From assembly GCA_964427485.1 (NCBI GenBank), contig CAYRUP010000083.1:1-8920 (forward strand): 8,920 bases of DNA, in the 5' to 3' direction. A program made the translations under genes and the position numbers. Below, piece after piece: positions 1 to 7,037 of this stretch; the stretch's first letter is position 1, and each line of letters begins with the position of its first letter. The notes under the pieces were generated by a model. The model searched no databases. It saw nothing but the letters and a program-made list of their open reading frames with translations, and was not told the origin of the DNA. This DNA comes from CAYRUP01 sp964427485 (GTDB lineage Bacteria > Pseudomonadota > Gammaproteobacteria > DSM-16500).

Positions 1-183
1 AAGCACGCCGGGACGACGGTTTTGTTTTTTGTCGTGTACTGAGATTAAAAAGAAAGAACATAACAGAATTTACTCAATAGTCAAATTTTTGACGGTCAGG
101 AGACAAATCACACCCTCATCCCCTGCCCTTCTCCCAACGCATACTGCGTCGGGAGAAGGGTTGGGGATGAGGGTACACGCAAA
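1..183. other. Intergenic left edge, no supported gene
   Basis: This stretch lies downstream of the minus-strand coiled-coil gene. It contains the GC-rich inverted repeat at 112-174 and a small AT-rich inverted repeat at 80-93 (arms GTCAAA and TTTGAC around TT). Bases 1-35 begin with a GC-rich piece, CGCCGGGACGACGG, followed by T-runs; that piece resembles the end of dispersed repeat elements but is cut by the window edge. One plus-strand frame stays open from base 2 to a TAA at 185-187, but it runs through the inverted repeat and has no visible start or recognisable product, so I do not call it a gene. Confidence 0.6.
112..174. repeat. 63-nt GC-rich inverted repeat, REP/MITE-like
   Basis: Left arm 112-135 begins ACCCTCATCCCC and right arm 151-174 ends GGGGATGAGGGT. 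The 24-nt arms pair at 22 positions, with an internal two-base interruption at 124-125/161-162. After one mismatch an inner 4-bp stem (137-140 with 146-149) closes a 5-nt loop at 141-145. The composition is far more GC-rich than its surroundings, and CCCTCA/CCCTTCTCCC-type palindromes are known as dispersed repeats in many proteobacterial genomes. It starts 10 nt past the stop of the coiled-coil gene, so it could also protect or end that transcript, but no T-tract follows on either strand, so it is not a classical intrinsic terminator. Confidence 0.8.
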
Positions 184-3183
184 TTAACGTTTATTACGAA
201 CTGATGTTGGAATTTGTGGATCTTTTTTTTCCCGCGCTTCTGCTTGCTGATTATCGAGAGTCTTAATCGCTACTTCGCTCATCACACTCTTTAACGGATC
301 TTTAACCCCTATACGCTCAGACGTTACAATAGAACTTCGGTTTTTTGGTGAAGGTGCTTCTGACGTGTTTTTAATGACCGCTTCGCTCTGCTTACGGCCA
401 AAGCTAAACAACTTTCTCACAGAAGCAGCATGGCTGAGTGGCGGCGGAGTTGGTTGCCCGGCTGGATGCATAGGATTATAAGTGTCACGTCTCTCAAATT
501 TCGGTGGTGTCCTAACATCCGCTATTTTGGCAGGATCAGAATACATTCCAGGAAATACCGTGTTTGCAGCGATTTTAGATTGTTTTATCAATTCTTCTTC
601 ACGCGATACGGGTGTTGCATGACCTTTTTCTATCATCTGCGCTAAAACGATATCACTACTCGCATTGGGCAGCACTCTTACTCTGTTTGCATTTGCTTTT
701 GTCCAATGCAGAAAACCCCTCTTGTCAATGTCTTCCACATTCAACTTATCTAAATACGTTTTCTCCGTAATCGATCCAGGTTTAATTTCAGTCTCACCCC
801 AAGTTCCGTCAGCCTTTTTTCCATAAACACTATATTTAGCTTCCCACCCGACAAAACCAAAACTAACCTCGTTTCCAAGCACTTGTTTTTTAGAAGTACT
901 CGATCTTGCGTCACGAATTGCTATTTCATCCCTTCGGCGGATTAAGATAGGAGAATTATGTTCACGTGCCTCTTGTAAAATATGTGGGTTTATCTTGTCT
1001 TTATTATCGAGCGCGAGTAAACGAAGATTATATCTTGGCGAAGATTGCATTTTTTCTTCTTTGCGTGCAACTTCCATCGAAGTGATATTTTTTTCAAGTT
1101 CTTCTTTAAATTGTGTCAGTGTAGGTTTAGCTTCAGGAGCACTCTGTTGGTTTGAAGTTTGTTTTTCTTTGATAAGATTGACTAATACTTTATTGCGCTC
1201 ACTGAGTTTTTCTATTGTTGTTAATGGTTTAGTTTTTTCTTCAACAGCGGATACCACCGGGCTTGCTTGCTTTTTTGGTTGCTCTGCAATGGGTGTTGCA
1301 GCTTTTTTTTCTTCCTTAAATTTATCTCCTAGTTTTAGTTTATCCATCGCAAGCCTCGCTCCACCCTCTGTTAATCGTAATCGCGATTCTTGTCTCTTTA
1401 ATTGTCGCAGTGGAAATAACTCATGTTCTTTTAAATTTTTTAAATTTTGTTTATTATTCTCTAACTCTTGTTTACTCTCTTTTAATTCTCGCTCAACACT
1501 ACTCTTTCCTTCAGAAGGTGTGCCAACCAGTTTCGTTTCAATCTGCTTCACTTTTTCTTCGCTCTTTTTTACCGCCGCTTCACTCTCTTTCAACGCAGTC
1601 ACATATTTTTTATATTCTGATTTATCTGGCTTTAATTCAGATTCAAGCCTCTTCAATTTGGTCTTAACTCCTTCAACAGGTAAAATACGCTTCGTCAGAT
1701 CCCCCTCACGCCCCTCTAATTTAAGAGTGGCTTTTTTTGACTTATCACTCATGCTTTCAATTACATTCCTTTCAATTTTTTCTTTTGCTATTTTTCTTTC
1801 TTCCAACATTTGTGCTTTTTCTGCTTCTAAACTTTTTACATCGCCTTGTCCCGCCGCAATTTTTGCCTCAATTCTTTTTATTTTATGGTCAATTGATTCA
1901 AGACCATAAAGTCGTTGAAAAACTTCATTTTTCTCATTGAGTGGGACTGGAGCATAAATTTGTTCTCCACCCCCTTTTGTTTTGACAACACGTCCTGGCA
2001 TAGACCAGGTATCACCAATTATTCTAGGCGTAGATCGAAGTCCTTTAACGGCTTTTTTAACTAAAAATGAAAAATCTGTTTTTATCGAGCTTTTTCCCAC
2101 CAGTGCCTGTTTAACAGAGGCTTCTGATATCGCTGCAATACCGACTTGCGATGCCGTTGTTTTTGGAGCTTCTGCATTTACAAAAAAGTTACCCACCCGC
2201 ACCACTTGACCAGGCATAGGTTCTGTTTGTTTTTGCTGTAAAAGTGCTCCTTGCTCAAATGTCACAACGTCTACTTTTTTACTTAAATCAATTCCAGCCA
2301 GCAATTGAACGGCATTAAAATATTGTTTCTCAGATCCAATCGGCCAATTGACTCTGTGATTTCCTTCACAGGTAAATTCAAACGCTCTTTTAGCTCTTTC
2401 CGTTTTTACGAGCAGTTCGGGTTGATATGCTATTAATTCATTTTTTTCATCAGTCGTTAATTGTCCTGCAGATTTTCCTGCTAACTCTGCAAATCGGGTA
2501 TTTTTTGCAGCTAACTCCGTTACTTGTATTTGATAAAGAAACTGAAATTCTTTTAACTCGCTGCCAGTTAATTCTTTTGGGTCGCCGGTAGGCTGACCTT
2601 CTATCAATTGAGGTGTATATTTATAATCGGATGATGGGAATGGAAATGACTCAATAAATGTCTTCGCCAATTCAACGCGTTTATCAATTCTTGCAGTTCG
2701 CTCAGCATCTAATCTATCACGTTCATTTTCGAATGCTTCACGCCTTACATCAAGATGCTCTAATTCTTCTTCAAATCCTTCATGTAATTTCTCTAATTCA
2801 TCTAATTCTTGAAGCAATTTCGTTTGATCGGCACCCTCTTCATCCATTAACTTTAATTTTTCATCCATTTGAATTATTGTATCAGCCATTTCATTTTGTA
2901 TTTTTTCTATTTCTCCAACAGCTGAAGCTATTTCCATTTTACTCGTATTGTAATCTCCATTTTTTTTTCTAATTTCTAATATCTCATCCAATTCTTTTTG
3001 CTCAATGGGTGATCTATTATTGTTGCTGATGAGTTCTTGTTCCCGTTCAAAATTGTAGAGTGTCGAAGTAAAATCCTGTACCAATATATCGCGTGAAAAC
3101 TTTTCGTAACCTGGGAAGTCAGGTCGATCACGGAATGGTATATATGCATTTGCGGATGGTTGAAGATTACCAGAAGCAGCCAT
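184..3183 (-). CDS. Large coiled-coil protein, unknown function (candidate secreted effector)
   Basis: This 999-residue protein matches no family I recognise. It is hydrophilic, with no signal peptide and no membrane segment. Long charged, heptad-like helical stretches at about residues 61-175, 418-600 and 640-710 predict coiled coils, split by a more globular part (about 176-415). That part holds two similar short segments, MPGQVVRV at 323-330 and MPGRVVKT at 395-402. A second globular part (about 765-850) has aromatic residues such as FGFVGWEAKYSVYG. The tail from about 890 is rich in Pro, Ser, Lys and Arg and looks disordered. The ATG is well supported by AGGAGGG 8 nt upstream and a candidate extended -10. 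In Legionella-like bacteria, large coiled-coil proteins without enzymatic domains are often Dot/Icm substrates. That role is an inference here, since no secretion genes lie in the window. A structural or cytoskeletal role is possible. Confidence 0.85.
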   Translation of the reverse strand: MAASGNLQPSANAYIPFRDRPDFPGYEKFSRDILVQDFTSTLYNFEREQELISNNNRSPIEQKELDEILEIRKKNGDYNTSKMEIASAVGEIEKIQNEMADTIIQMDEKLKLMDEEGADQTKLLQELDELEKLHEGFEEELEHLDVRREAFENERDRLDAERTARIDKRVELAKTFIESFPFPSSDYKYTPQLIEGQPTGDPKELTGSELKEFQFLYQIQVTELAAKNTRFAELAGKSAGQLTTDEKNELIAYQPELLVKTERAKRAFEFTCEGNHRVNWPIGSEKQYFNAVQLLAGIDLSKKVDVVTFEQGALLQQKQTEPMPGQVVRVGNFFVNAEAPKTTASQVGIAAISEASVKQALVGKSSIKTDFSFLVKKAVKGLRSTPRIIGDTWSMPGRVVKTKGGGEQIYAPVPLNEKNEVFQRLYGLESIDHKIKRIEAKIAAGQGDVKSLEAEKAQMLEERKIAKEKIERNVIESMSDKSKKATLKLEGREGDLTKRILPVEGVKTKLKRLESELKPDKSEYKKYVTALKESEAAVKKSEEKVKQIETKLVGTPSEGKSSVERELKESKQELENNKQNLKNLKEHELFPLRQLKRQESRLRLTEGGARLAMDKLKLGDKFKEEKKAATPIAEQPKKQASPVVSAVEEKTKPLTTIEKLSERNKVLVNLIKEKQTSNQQSAPEAKPTLTQFKEELEKNITSMEVARKEEKMQSSPRYNLRLLALDNKDKINPHILQEAREHNSPILIRRRDEIAIRDARSSTSKKQVLGNEVSFGFVGWEAKYSVYGKKADGTWGETEIKPGSITEKTYLDKLNVEDIDKRGFLHWTKANANRVRVLPNASSDIVLAQMIEKGHATPVSREEELIKQSKIAANTVFPGMYSDPAKIADVRTPPKFERRDTYNPMHPAGQPTPPPLSHAASVRKLFSFGRKQSEAVIKNTSEAPSPKNRSSIVTSERIGVKDPLKSVMSEVAIKTLDNQQAEAREKKDPQIPTSVRNKR

Positions 3184-3191
3184 TACTTCTA

Positions 3192-3198
3192 CCCTCCT
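3192..3198 (-). promoter_or_regulatory. Ribosome binding site of the coiled-coil gene
   Basis: On the minus strand AGGAGGG lies 8 nt before the ATG at 3183. This is a near-perfect Shine-Dalgarno sequence and fixes the start of the 999-residue protein. Confidence 0.8.
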
Positions 3199-3212
3199 AG
3201 TTCTATACCTTA

Positions 3213-3221
3213 ACTATAGCA
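3213..3221 (-). promoter_or_regulatory. Candidate extended -10 promoter of the coiled-coil gene
   Basis: Reading the minus strand, TGC directly precedes TATAGT, giving an extended -10 element (TGn plus five of six matches to TATAAT). No good -35 hexamer sits at 16-18 bp, which extended -10 promoters tolerate. The predicted transcript would start near 3206, about 22 nt before the start codon. Confidence 0.4.
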
Positions 3222-3255
3222 TTTGTGTAGGTTTTGTACTTGAACATCCGAGAGG

Positions 3256-3285
3256 TTGATTTTAATCAATGAGTTAGGATAAAAT
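3256..3285 (+). promoter_or_regulatory. Candidate promoter and small palindrome upstream of pagL
   Basis: TTGATT (3256-3261), an 18-bp spacer and TAAAAT (3280-3285) form a plausible sigma-70 promoter for the deacylase gene. The -35 lies within a 14-bp inverted repeat, TTGATT-TT-AATCAA (3256-3269), that could be an operator. The spacing is slightly long and the region is AT-rich, so chance is a real alternative. An alternative -10, GATAAT at 3303-3308, lacks a matching -35. Confidence 0.3.
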
Positions 3286-3317
3286 TGGATTAGACTGATT
3301 TTGATAATTACTTTGTC

Positions 3318-3323
3318 AGGAGA
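3318..3323 (+). promoter_or_regulatory. Ribosome binding site of pagL
   Basis: AGGAGA ends 6 nt before the ATG at 3330, which is good spacing and supports that start. The signal peptide begins immediately at that ATG. Confidence 0.7.
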
Positions 3324-3329
3324 TGAAGT

Positions 3330-3851
3330 ATGGCAAGAAAGTTAGGCGTTTTGGTTTTATTATGTTTTTTTACTGCAAATACCTATGCCTGGAATCACTC
3401 AATACAAATAGGCTATGGATATTCTCACGATCCCAATCAAATCAAGTATCATAATTCAGGCGTTTTAGTCACAGCAGATTTACTTCCAATAAATCATAAT
3501 CGTTATGCTTTTTGGTCGATCACAGGTGCTTTAGGTCAGTGGCATTCTACTGCTCCTTTTAATCAGAATGTAACAACCGGCGCGGTATCATTAGCAGTAC
3601 GTTTATATCCCAGTCATCATTACCATGCTTATTTACTCGGATCCTTGGGACCTGCCTTACTTTCAAGCCGAAAATTTGGCGTCAATACGCAAGGAAGTAA
3701 TTTGTCATTACAGACTAATTTAGGTTTAGGCATGGAATTTAAATCTTTTGACGCGAATTTACGCTTGGCACATTATTCCAACGCCAATTTATTTCATCCT
3801 AATGAAGGATTTAATGTTCTCTATTTGCTGTCATTGGGTTATTTGTTTTGA
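3330..3851 (+). CDS. Lipid A 3-O-deacylase, PagL family
   Basis: This predicted outer-membrane beta-barrel enzyme would remove the 3-O-linked acyl chain from lipid A, remodelling lipopolysaccharide. The 173-residue precursor has a signal peptide (charged MARK start, hydrophobic core, probable cleavage after TYA at residue 20), alternating barrel strands and a C-terminal phenylalanine typical of outer-membrane proteins. The PagL signature is near the C-terminus: LAHYSNANLFHPNEG, with catalytic His148 and Ser150 (about 128 and 130 in the mature protein, against His126 and Ser128 in Pseudomonas aeruginosa PagL). The residue at the position of that enzyme's third catalytic residue, Glu140, is Asn162 here. 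The length fits the family. AGGAGA lies 6 nt upstream of the ATG. The gene stands alone on the plus strand and its last 13 bp overlap the end of the convergent regulator gene. Confidence 0.85.
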   Translation: MARKLGVLVLLCFFTANTYAWNHSIQIGYGYSHDPNQIKYHNSGVLVTADLLPINHNRYAFWSITGALGQWHSTAPFNQNVTTGAVSLAVRLYPSHHYHAYLLGSLGPALLSSRKFGVNTQGSNLSLQTNLGLGMEFKSFDANLRLAHYSNANLFHPNEGFNVLYLLSLGYLF

Positions 3852-5089
3852 ACTAGAATTTTTTCACCTTCTTTAGGTGCAATACAGCGCGTTTTTGAAT
3901 TGCGGGATTTTAATATTTCAGTTCCTTCCTGTACTTTGTAAGTAATATCTTTATCGAATTGATCAGGATCATGATGATAAAGACAGAGTAATTTAACGTT
4001 TGCTTGATCAGCAATGGTCGCGACACGACTGACACAAGAATGTCCCCAACCAATTTTTGCTGCATATTCTGCATCGGTATAAGTTGAGTCCATCACCAGA
4101 ATATCTGCTTCACGAATGAATTGAATAATACGATCAACATCAAATTGATTATAATAAGGTAGATTTTCTAAATATAATTCATGATCCGTGACATAACAAA
4201 ATACTTTATTATTGTATTCAACTCGATAACCAATACATTTTCCCGGATGATTGAGGACAATGGTTTGTATTTTAACATCATCTATGTTAAACGTTTCCTC
4301 TCCCACATCGCGAAAACTAATTTTTGCTGCAAATTCTTTTACTGTAATTGGAAAATAAATACTATCCATTTGTGCGGAAATAATTTTTTCTATATTCATA
4401 TCACCAGCAGGTGAACCTAAAAATTCAAATTCATTTCCTTTCATATAAAGTGGAACAAAAAAGGGAATGCCATTAATATGATCGTAATGTGGATGTGAAA
4501 TAAATATTTTTGCAGCAAGAGGAAAACGTTTTTGTTTAATCAAATGATTTGATAATCGTTTAATGCCAGAGCCTGCATCAAAAATAAAATAATGTTTTTT
4601 AGATAAACTTAAGGTGACACAATTCGTATTGCCGCCATATTGAACTGTGTATTCACCTGGAACAGGTAAAGTACCTCTGACTCCCCAGAATTCAACTATC
4701 ATATCTTTATTTATAATTTCTAAAAGATCACTGACAAAGGTTTCTTCACGCGCTGGTTTATTGAGATAGCCGTCAACCCCCATTTCAAAAGCACGTCGAC
4801 GATCGAATTCAAATACTTTACTCGTTAAAATGACAAAAGTAGGTTGTTTTGCTAATTGTAATTTTCGAACCTGTTGATACAAATCGAGCCCATCAAAATC
4901 CGGCATCATCAAATCTGAGATGATGCAATCAGGTGCAAGAGAGGATACTTGTTCTAATGCTTCTTTGGATGAGTTAAAAACAGTGACTTTATGGCCCGCT
5001 TTTTCTAACAATCCTTGGCTCAATTCAGCTGTTGATTTATCATCATCAACCACTAAAAAATGCAATGTCTTTTTATCTTTACTTGCCAT
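3839..5089 (-). CDS. Response regulator with metallo-beta-lactamase-fold hydrolase output domain
   Basis: The 416-residue protein joins an N-terminal CheY-like receiver (about 8-127) to an MBL-fold hydrolase (about 130-415). The receiver has the acidic cluster Asp15-17, phosphoacceptor Asp59 in SDLMMPDFDG, switch Thr89, Tyr108 and Lys111 in NKP, so it should accept phosphate. The hydrolase opens with EFWGVRGTLPVPG and YGGNTNC, carries the metal motif HPHYDH (His199, His201, Asp203, His204), and has further likely ligands at His281, Asp302 and His372 plus a GWGHS segment around His350. These are features of PhnP/RNase Z-like phosphodiesterase-type MBL proteins; the substrate cannot be told from sequence. 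No DNA-binding domain is present, so the output should be enzymatic. The gene follows the kinase gene after 6 nt, with AGGAG inside the end of the kinase gene, implying translational coupling. Its 3' end overlaps pagL. Confidence 0.9.
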   Translation of the reverse strand: MASKDKKTLHFLVVDDDKSTAELSQGLLEKAGHKVTVFNSSKEALEQVSSLAPDCIISDLMMPDFDGLDLYQQVRKLQLAKQPTFVILTSKVFEFDRRRAFEMGVDGYLNKPAREETFVSDLLEIINKDMIVEFWGVRGTLPVPGEYTVQYGGNTNCVTLSLSKKHYFIFDAGSGIKRLSNHLIKQKRFPLAAKIFISHPHYDHINGIPFFVPLYMKGNEFEFLGSPAGDMNIEKIISAQMDSIYFPITVKEFAAKISFRDVGEETFNIDDVKIQTIVLNHPGKCIGYRVEYNNKVFCYVTDHELYLENLPYYNQFDVDRIIQFIREADILVMDSTYTDAEYAAKIGWGHSCVSRVATIADQANVKLLCLYHHDPDQFDKDITYKVQEGTEILKSRNSKTRCIAPKEGEKILVQNK

Positions 5090-5095
5090 GTCACC

Positions 5096-6856
5096 TCACT
5101 CCTCTTGAATTGGCACTGTAATCACAAATTCCGTTCCTTTATCTAATTCGCTCGTTACTTTAATTTTACCGCGATGTTCTTTAATAATATTATTCGATAT
5201 AAATAAACCCAGGCCTGATCCCATGCCACCTGTCTTTGTTGTCATAAATGGCGTAAAGAGTTTATCAAGTACTTCTTTTTTCATACCTGGGCCATTGTCT
5301 TTGATACTGATCATAATTGAATCGTCAATTTTTTCTGTTTTTATCATAATTTTACTATCACGTCTTGTTTGCAATGCGTGTAGTGCATTGACTAAGATAT
5401 TCATAATGACTTGATTTATTTTTCCTGGATGACAAAGTAATTTTGGAATATCACCATATTCTTTAATAACAGTAATATTGCTTTTTATTTCTGAGCTTAA
5501 TAAATTTAACGTCGAATCGATATTTTTATTCACATCTGTCATAACCATTTCAGGTTCATCGGAACGTGCGAATTTGCATAAATCTACAATCACACCTGCG
5601 GTACGGTTTATTCCCACATGGGAAGCAGAAATCAATGAATTGATACTTTCCATAATTTGCTGAAAATCGTTTTGTATATTTTTATCTAACTGTAATTGAT
5701 GGATGTGTTTAGAAAATTGTTCGATGATTTTTTGAATCGATTGCATATTGGCTGTTGTCGCATTCAGTGGATGTTTTATTTCATGGGCAACACCTGCGGT
5801 TAACATACCTAATGATGCCATTTTTTCTGATTGCATTAATCGCGCGTGCGATTGTTTAAGCGCTTCAAACGCTTCAATCGCTTTATTTTTTTGAATCTCA
5901 AGTTGTTTGTTTGAATCTAGAAGATCACTGGTTCGATCCAGAACGAGTTTTTCTAACTGAATATTTAATAATTGTAAATTGTCATACACTTTTTCGCGAT
6001 CCGATAAAATGGCATGAATAAGTAAAATAGTTAAATACACAATAGTAATAAATAATTGCATCAATGATATGGATATATTCATCGATGCTGAATTCAGTAT
6101 GTGATAACTTGTCTGTGCAGAATCATATAAACAAATAGCTGAAATTAATAAACCCGTGAGCAAGGAAAATCGAATATCCAATTGAAACGCTGCCCAAATA
6201 GCAAATGGAATATAAACATACGTTAATTCTATGTCGCTTTGTATCGTGATATATCCCACGGGTAAAATAGCTAACCATAAGATACCCAGTTTCACTAATT
6301 GTCTGACTGAAATATTTTTTTTCCAATATGCAACCCAGGCGAGAATAGTTGATGCGACAGCAACAACACCAACTGCATCCGCGATCCACCATGTAAACCA
6401 TTGATAAGGTACATCGGTAAAATGCACTCTACCAATCAGTAATAAAAGTAAAGTACTGACTGTCGCGTTAATTAAGCAAACACTAAATGCACTGACTAAA
6501 ATAAAAATCAGAACACTTCGTGTATTTTGAAAAATATTATAGGAGCCCGTAAATTTTATTAAGACTAATTTTCCGAGATACGCTTGAACAGCACCGCCGG
6601 TAGCAGGAACTATCATATATAAAATGGAAACGAATGTAATACCAGAAGCTAAAAACATATGTGCATTGGCAAGTAAGCATCCGATAAAAACACCCAGTAA
6701 AGCCATATTCCCATAAATTAAAACGGCAGCTAAGGCAATACCTGCAGGTGGCCAAACAGGAGAGACAAGAGTTCCGGGTGCTGCTAAAGAAAAACCTAAT
6801 TGTGCGGTTAGGGTATAAAGGAATGCAATAATGATAATTATTGCTGCTTTTTGCAT
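5096..6856 (-). CDS. MASE1-domain membrane histidine kinase
   Basis: This 586-residue inner-membrane sensor kinase should phosphorylate the REC-MBL protein encoded next to it. The N-terminal ~285 residues are mostly hydrophobic helices and begin like MASE1 sensor domains (VSPVWPPAGIALAAVL, residues 31-46); the ligand of MASE1 is generally unknown. A helical linker (about 285-345) leads to the dimerisation domain with the H-box AHEIKHPLN, phosphoacceptor His358. The ATPase domain has the N-box Asn490 (NILVNALHAL), the G1 box DNGPG (520-524), the F-box LFTPF (533-537) and the G2 box GMGSGLGL (544-551), so all catalytic boxes are intact. There is no receiver within the kinase itself. The ATG has AAGGA 6 nt upstream. 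The gene is first in a two-gene operon, 181 bp from a divergent orphan gene. Confidence 0.93.
   Translation of the reverse strand: MQKAAIIIIIAFLYTLTAQLGFSLAAPGTLVSPVWPPAGIALAAVLIYGNMALLGVFIGCLLANAHMFLASGITFVSILYMIVPATGGAVQAYLGKLVLIKFTGSYNIFQNTRSVLIFILVSAFSVCLINATVSTLLLLLIGRVHFTDVPYQWFTWWIADAVGVVAVASTILAWVAYWKKNISVRQLVKLGILWLAILPVGYITIQSDIELTYVYIPFAIWAAFQLDIRFSLLTGLLISAICLYDSAQTSYHILNSASMNISISLMQLFITIVYLTILLIHAILSDREKVYDNLQLLNIQLEKLVLDRTSDLLDSNKQLEIQKNKAIEAFEALKQSHARLMQSEKMASLGMLTAGVAHEIKHPLNATTANMQSIQKIIEQFSKHIHQLQLDKNIQNDFQQIMESINSLISASHVGINRTAGVIVDLCKFARSDEPEMVMTDVNKNIDSTLNLLSSEIKSNITVIKEYGDIPKLLCHPGKINQVIMNILVNALHALQTRRDSKIMIKTEKIDDSIMISIKDNGPGMKKEVLDKLFTPFMTTKTGGMGSGLGLFISNNIIKEHRGKIKVTSELDKGTEFVITVPIQEE
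5099..5103 (-). promoter_or_regulatory. Ribosome binding site of the REC-MBL gene inside the kinase gene
   Basis: On the minus strand AGGAG lies within the last codons of the kinase gene, 9 nt before the regulator's ATG; a closer GAGG (5094-5097) is a second possibility. The kinase TGA at 5096-5098 sits between AGGAG and the ATG, an arrangement typical of translational coupling. Confidence 0.6.
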
Positions 6857-6888
6857 TAGTGTTCCTTAAGTGATTCATTAATTGCAAA

Positions 6889-6894
6889 ATTATA
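6889..6894 (-). promoter_or_regulatory. Candidate -10 of the kinase/REC-MBL operon
   Basis: A perfect TATAAT on the minus strand would start transcription near 6882, about 25 nt before the kinase ATG. No recognisable -35 lies 16-18 bp upstream. The region is AT-rich, so this is only a candidate. AAGGA at 6863-6867 is the kinase ribosome binding site, 6 nt from the ATG. Confidence 0.35.
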
Positions 6895-6996
6895 TTTTAA
6901 CATATAAGGCTTGTTTTTTTTGATATAACAGCGACTCTGCTTATTTAAATAGAATGAATTAGTTGTATATTTGAAACATTTAATGAGCGAATGGTC

Positions 6997-7002
6997 TATA
7001 AT
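6997..7002 (+). promoter_or_regulatory. Candidate -10 of the 275-residue orphan gene
   Basis: A perfect TATAAT lies 35 nt upstream of the ATG at 7038, predicting a transcript start near 7009. The best -35-like sequence, TTGAAA at 6971-6976, is 20 bp away, longer than optimal, so an activator or a different promoter class is possible. AAGGA at 7026-7030 is the ribosome binding site, 7 nt before the ATG. Confidence 0.4.
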
Positions 7003-7037
7003 TAAACAAGTAATTAGCGCGGAATAAGGAATAAAAT

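Noticed and set aside
112..174. The large inverted repeat as a CRISPR unit or intrinsic terminator
   Set aside because: It is a single copy in the window with no spacers, and no T-tract follows on either strand.
2..187. Plus-strand open frame from the window edge to a TAA at 185-187
   Set aside because: It runs through the inverted repeat, shows no recognisable protein features and has no start in view. A gene end entering from the left cannot be excluded, but it is not supported.
995..1909. A 304-codon open frame on the plus strand inside the coiled-coil gene
   Set aside because: It is antisense to the Lys/Glu-rich coding sequence, giving an artificial Ser/Phe/Leu-rich product, starts at TTG and has no ribosome binding site. 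The minus-strand gene has much better support.
3261..3280. Possible PmrA-type tandem TTAA boxes upstream of pagL
   Set aside because: The second half-site reads TTAG and the spacing is 12 rather than the expected 11, so it does not match the Legionella/Coxiella PmrA consensus. No such site was found before the coiled-coil or orphan genes either.
3865..3879. Hairpin CACCT-TCTTT-AGGTG just after the pagL stop as a terminator
   Set aside because: The stem is only 5 bp and lacks a downstream T-tract in either direction; the T-run lies before it on the plus strand. It is also within the REC-MBL coding region.
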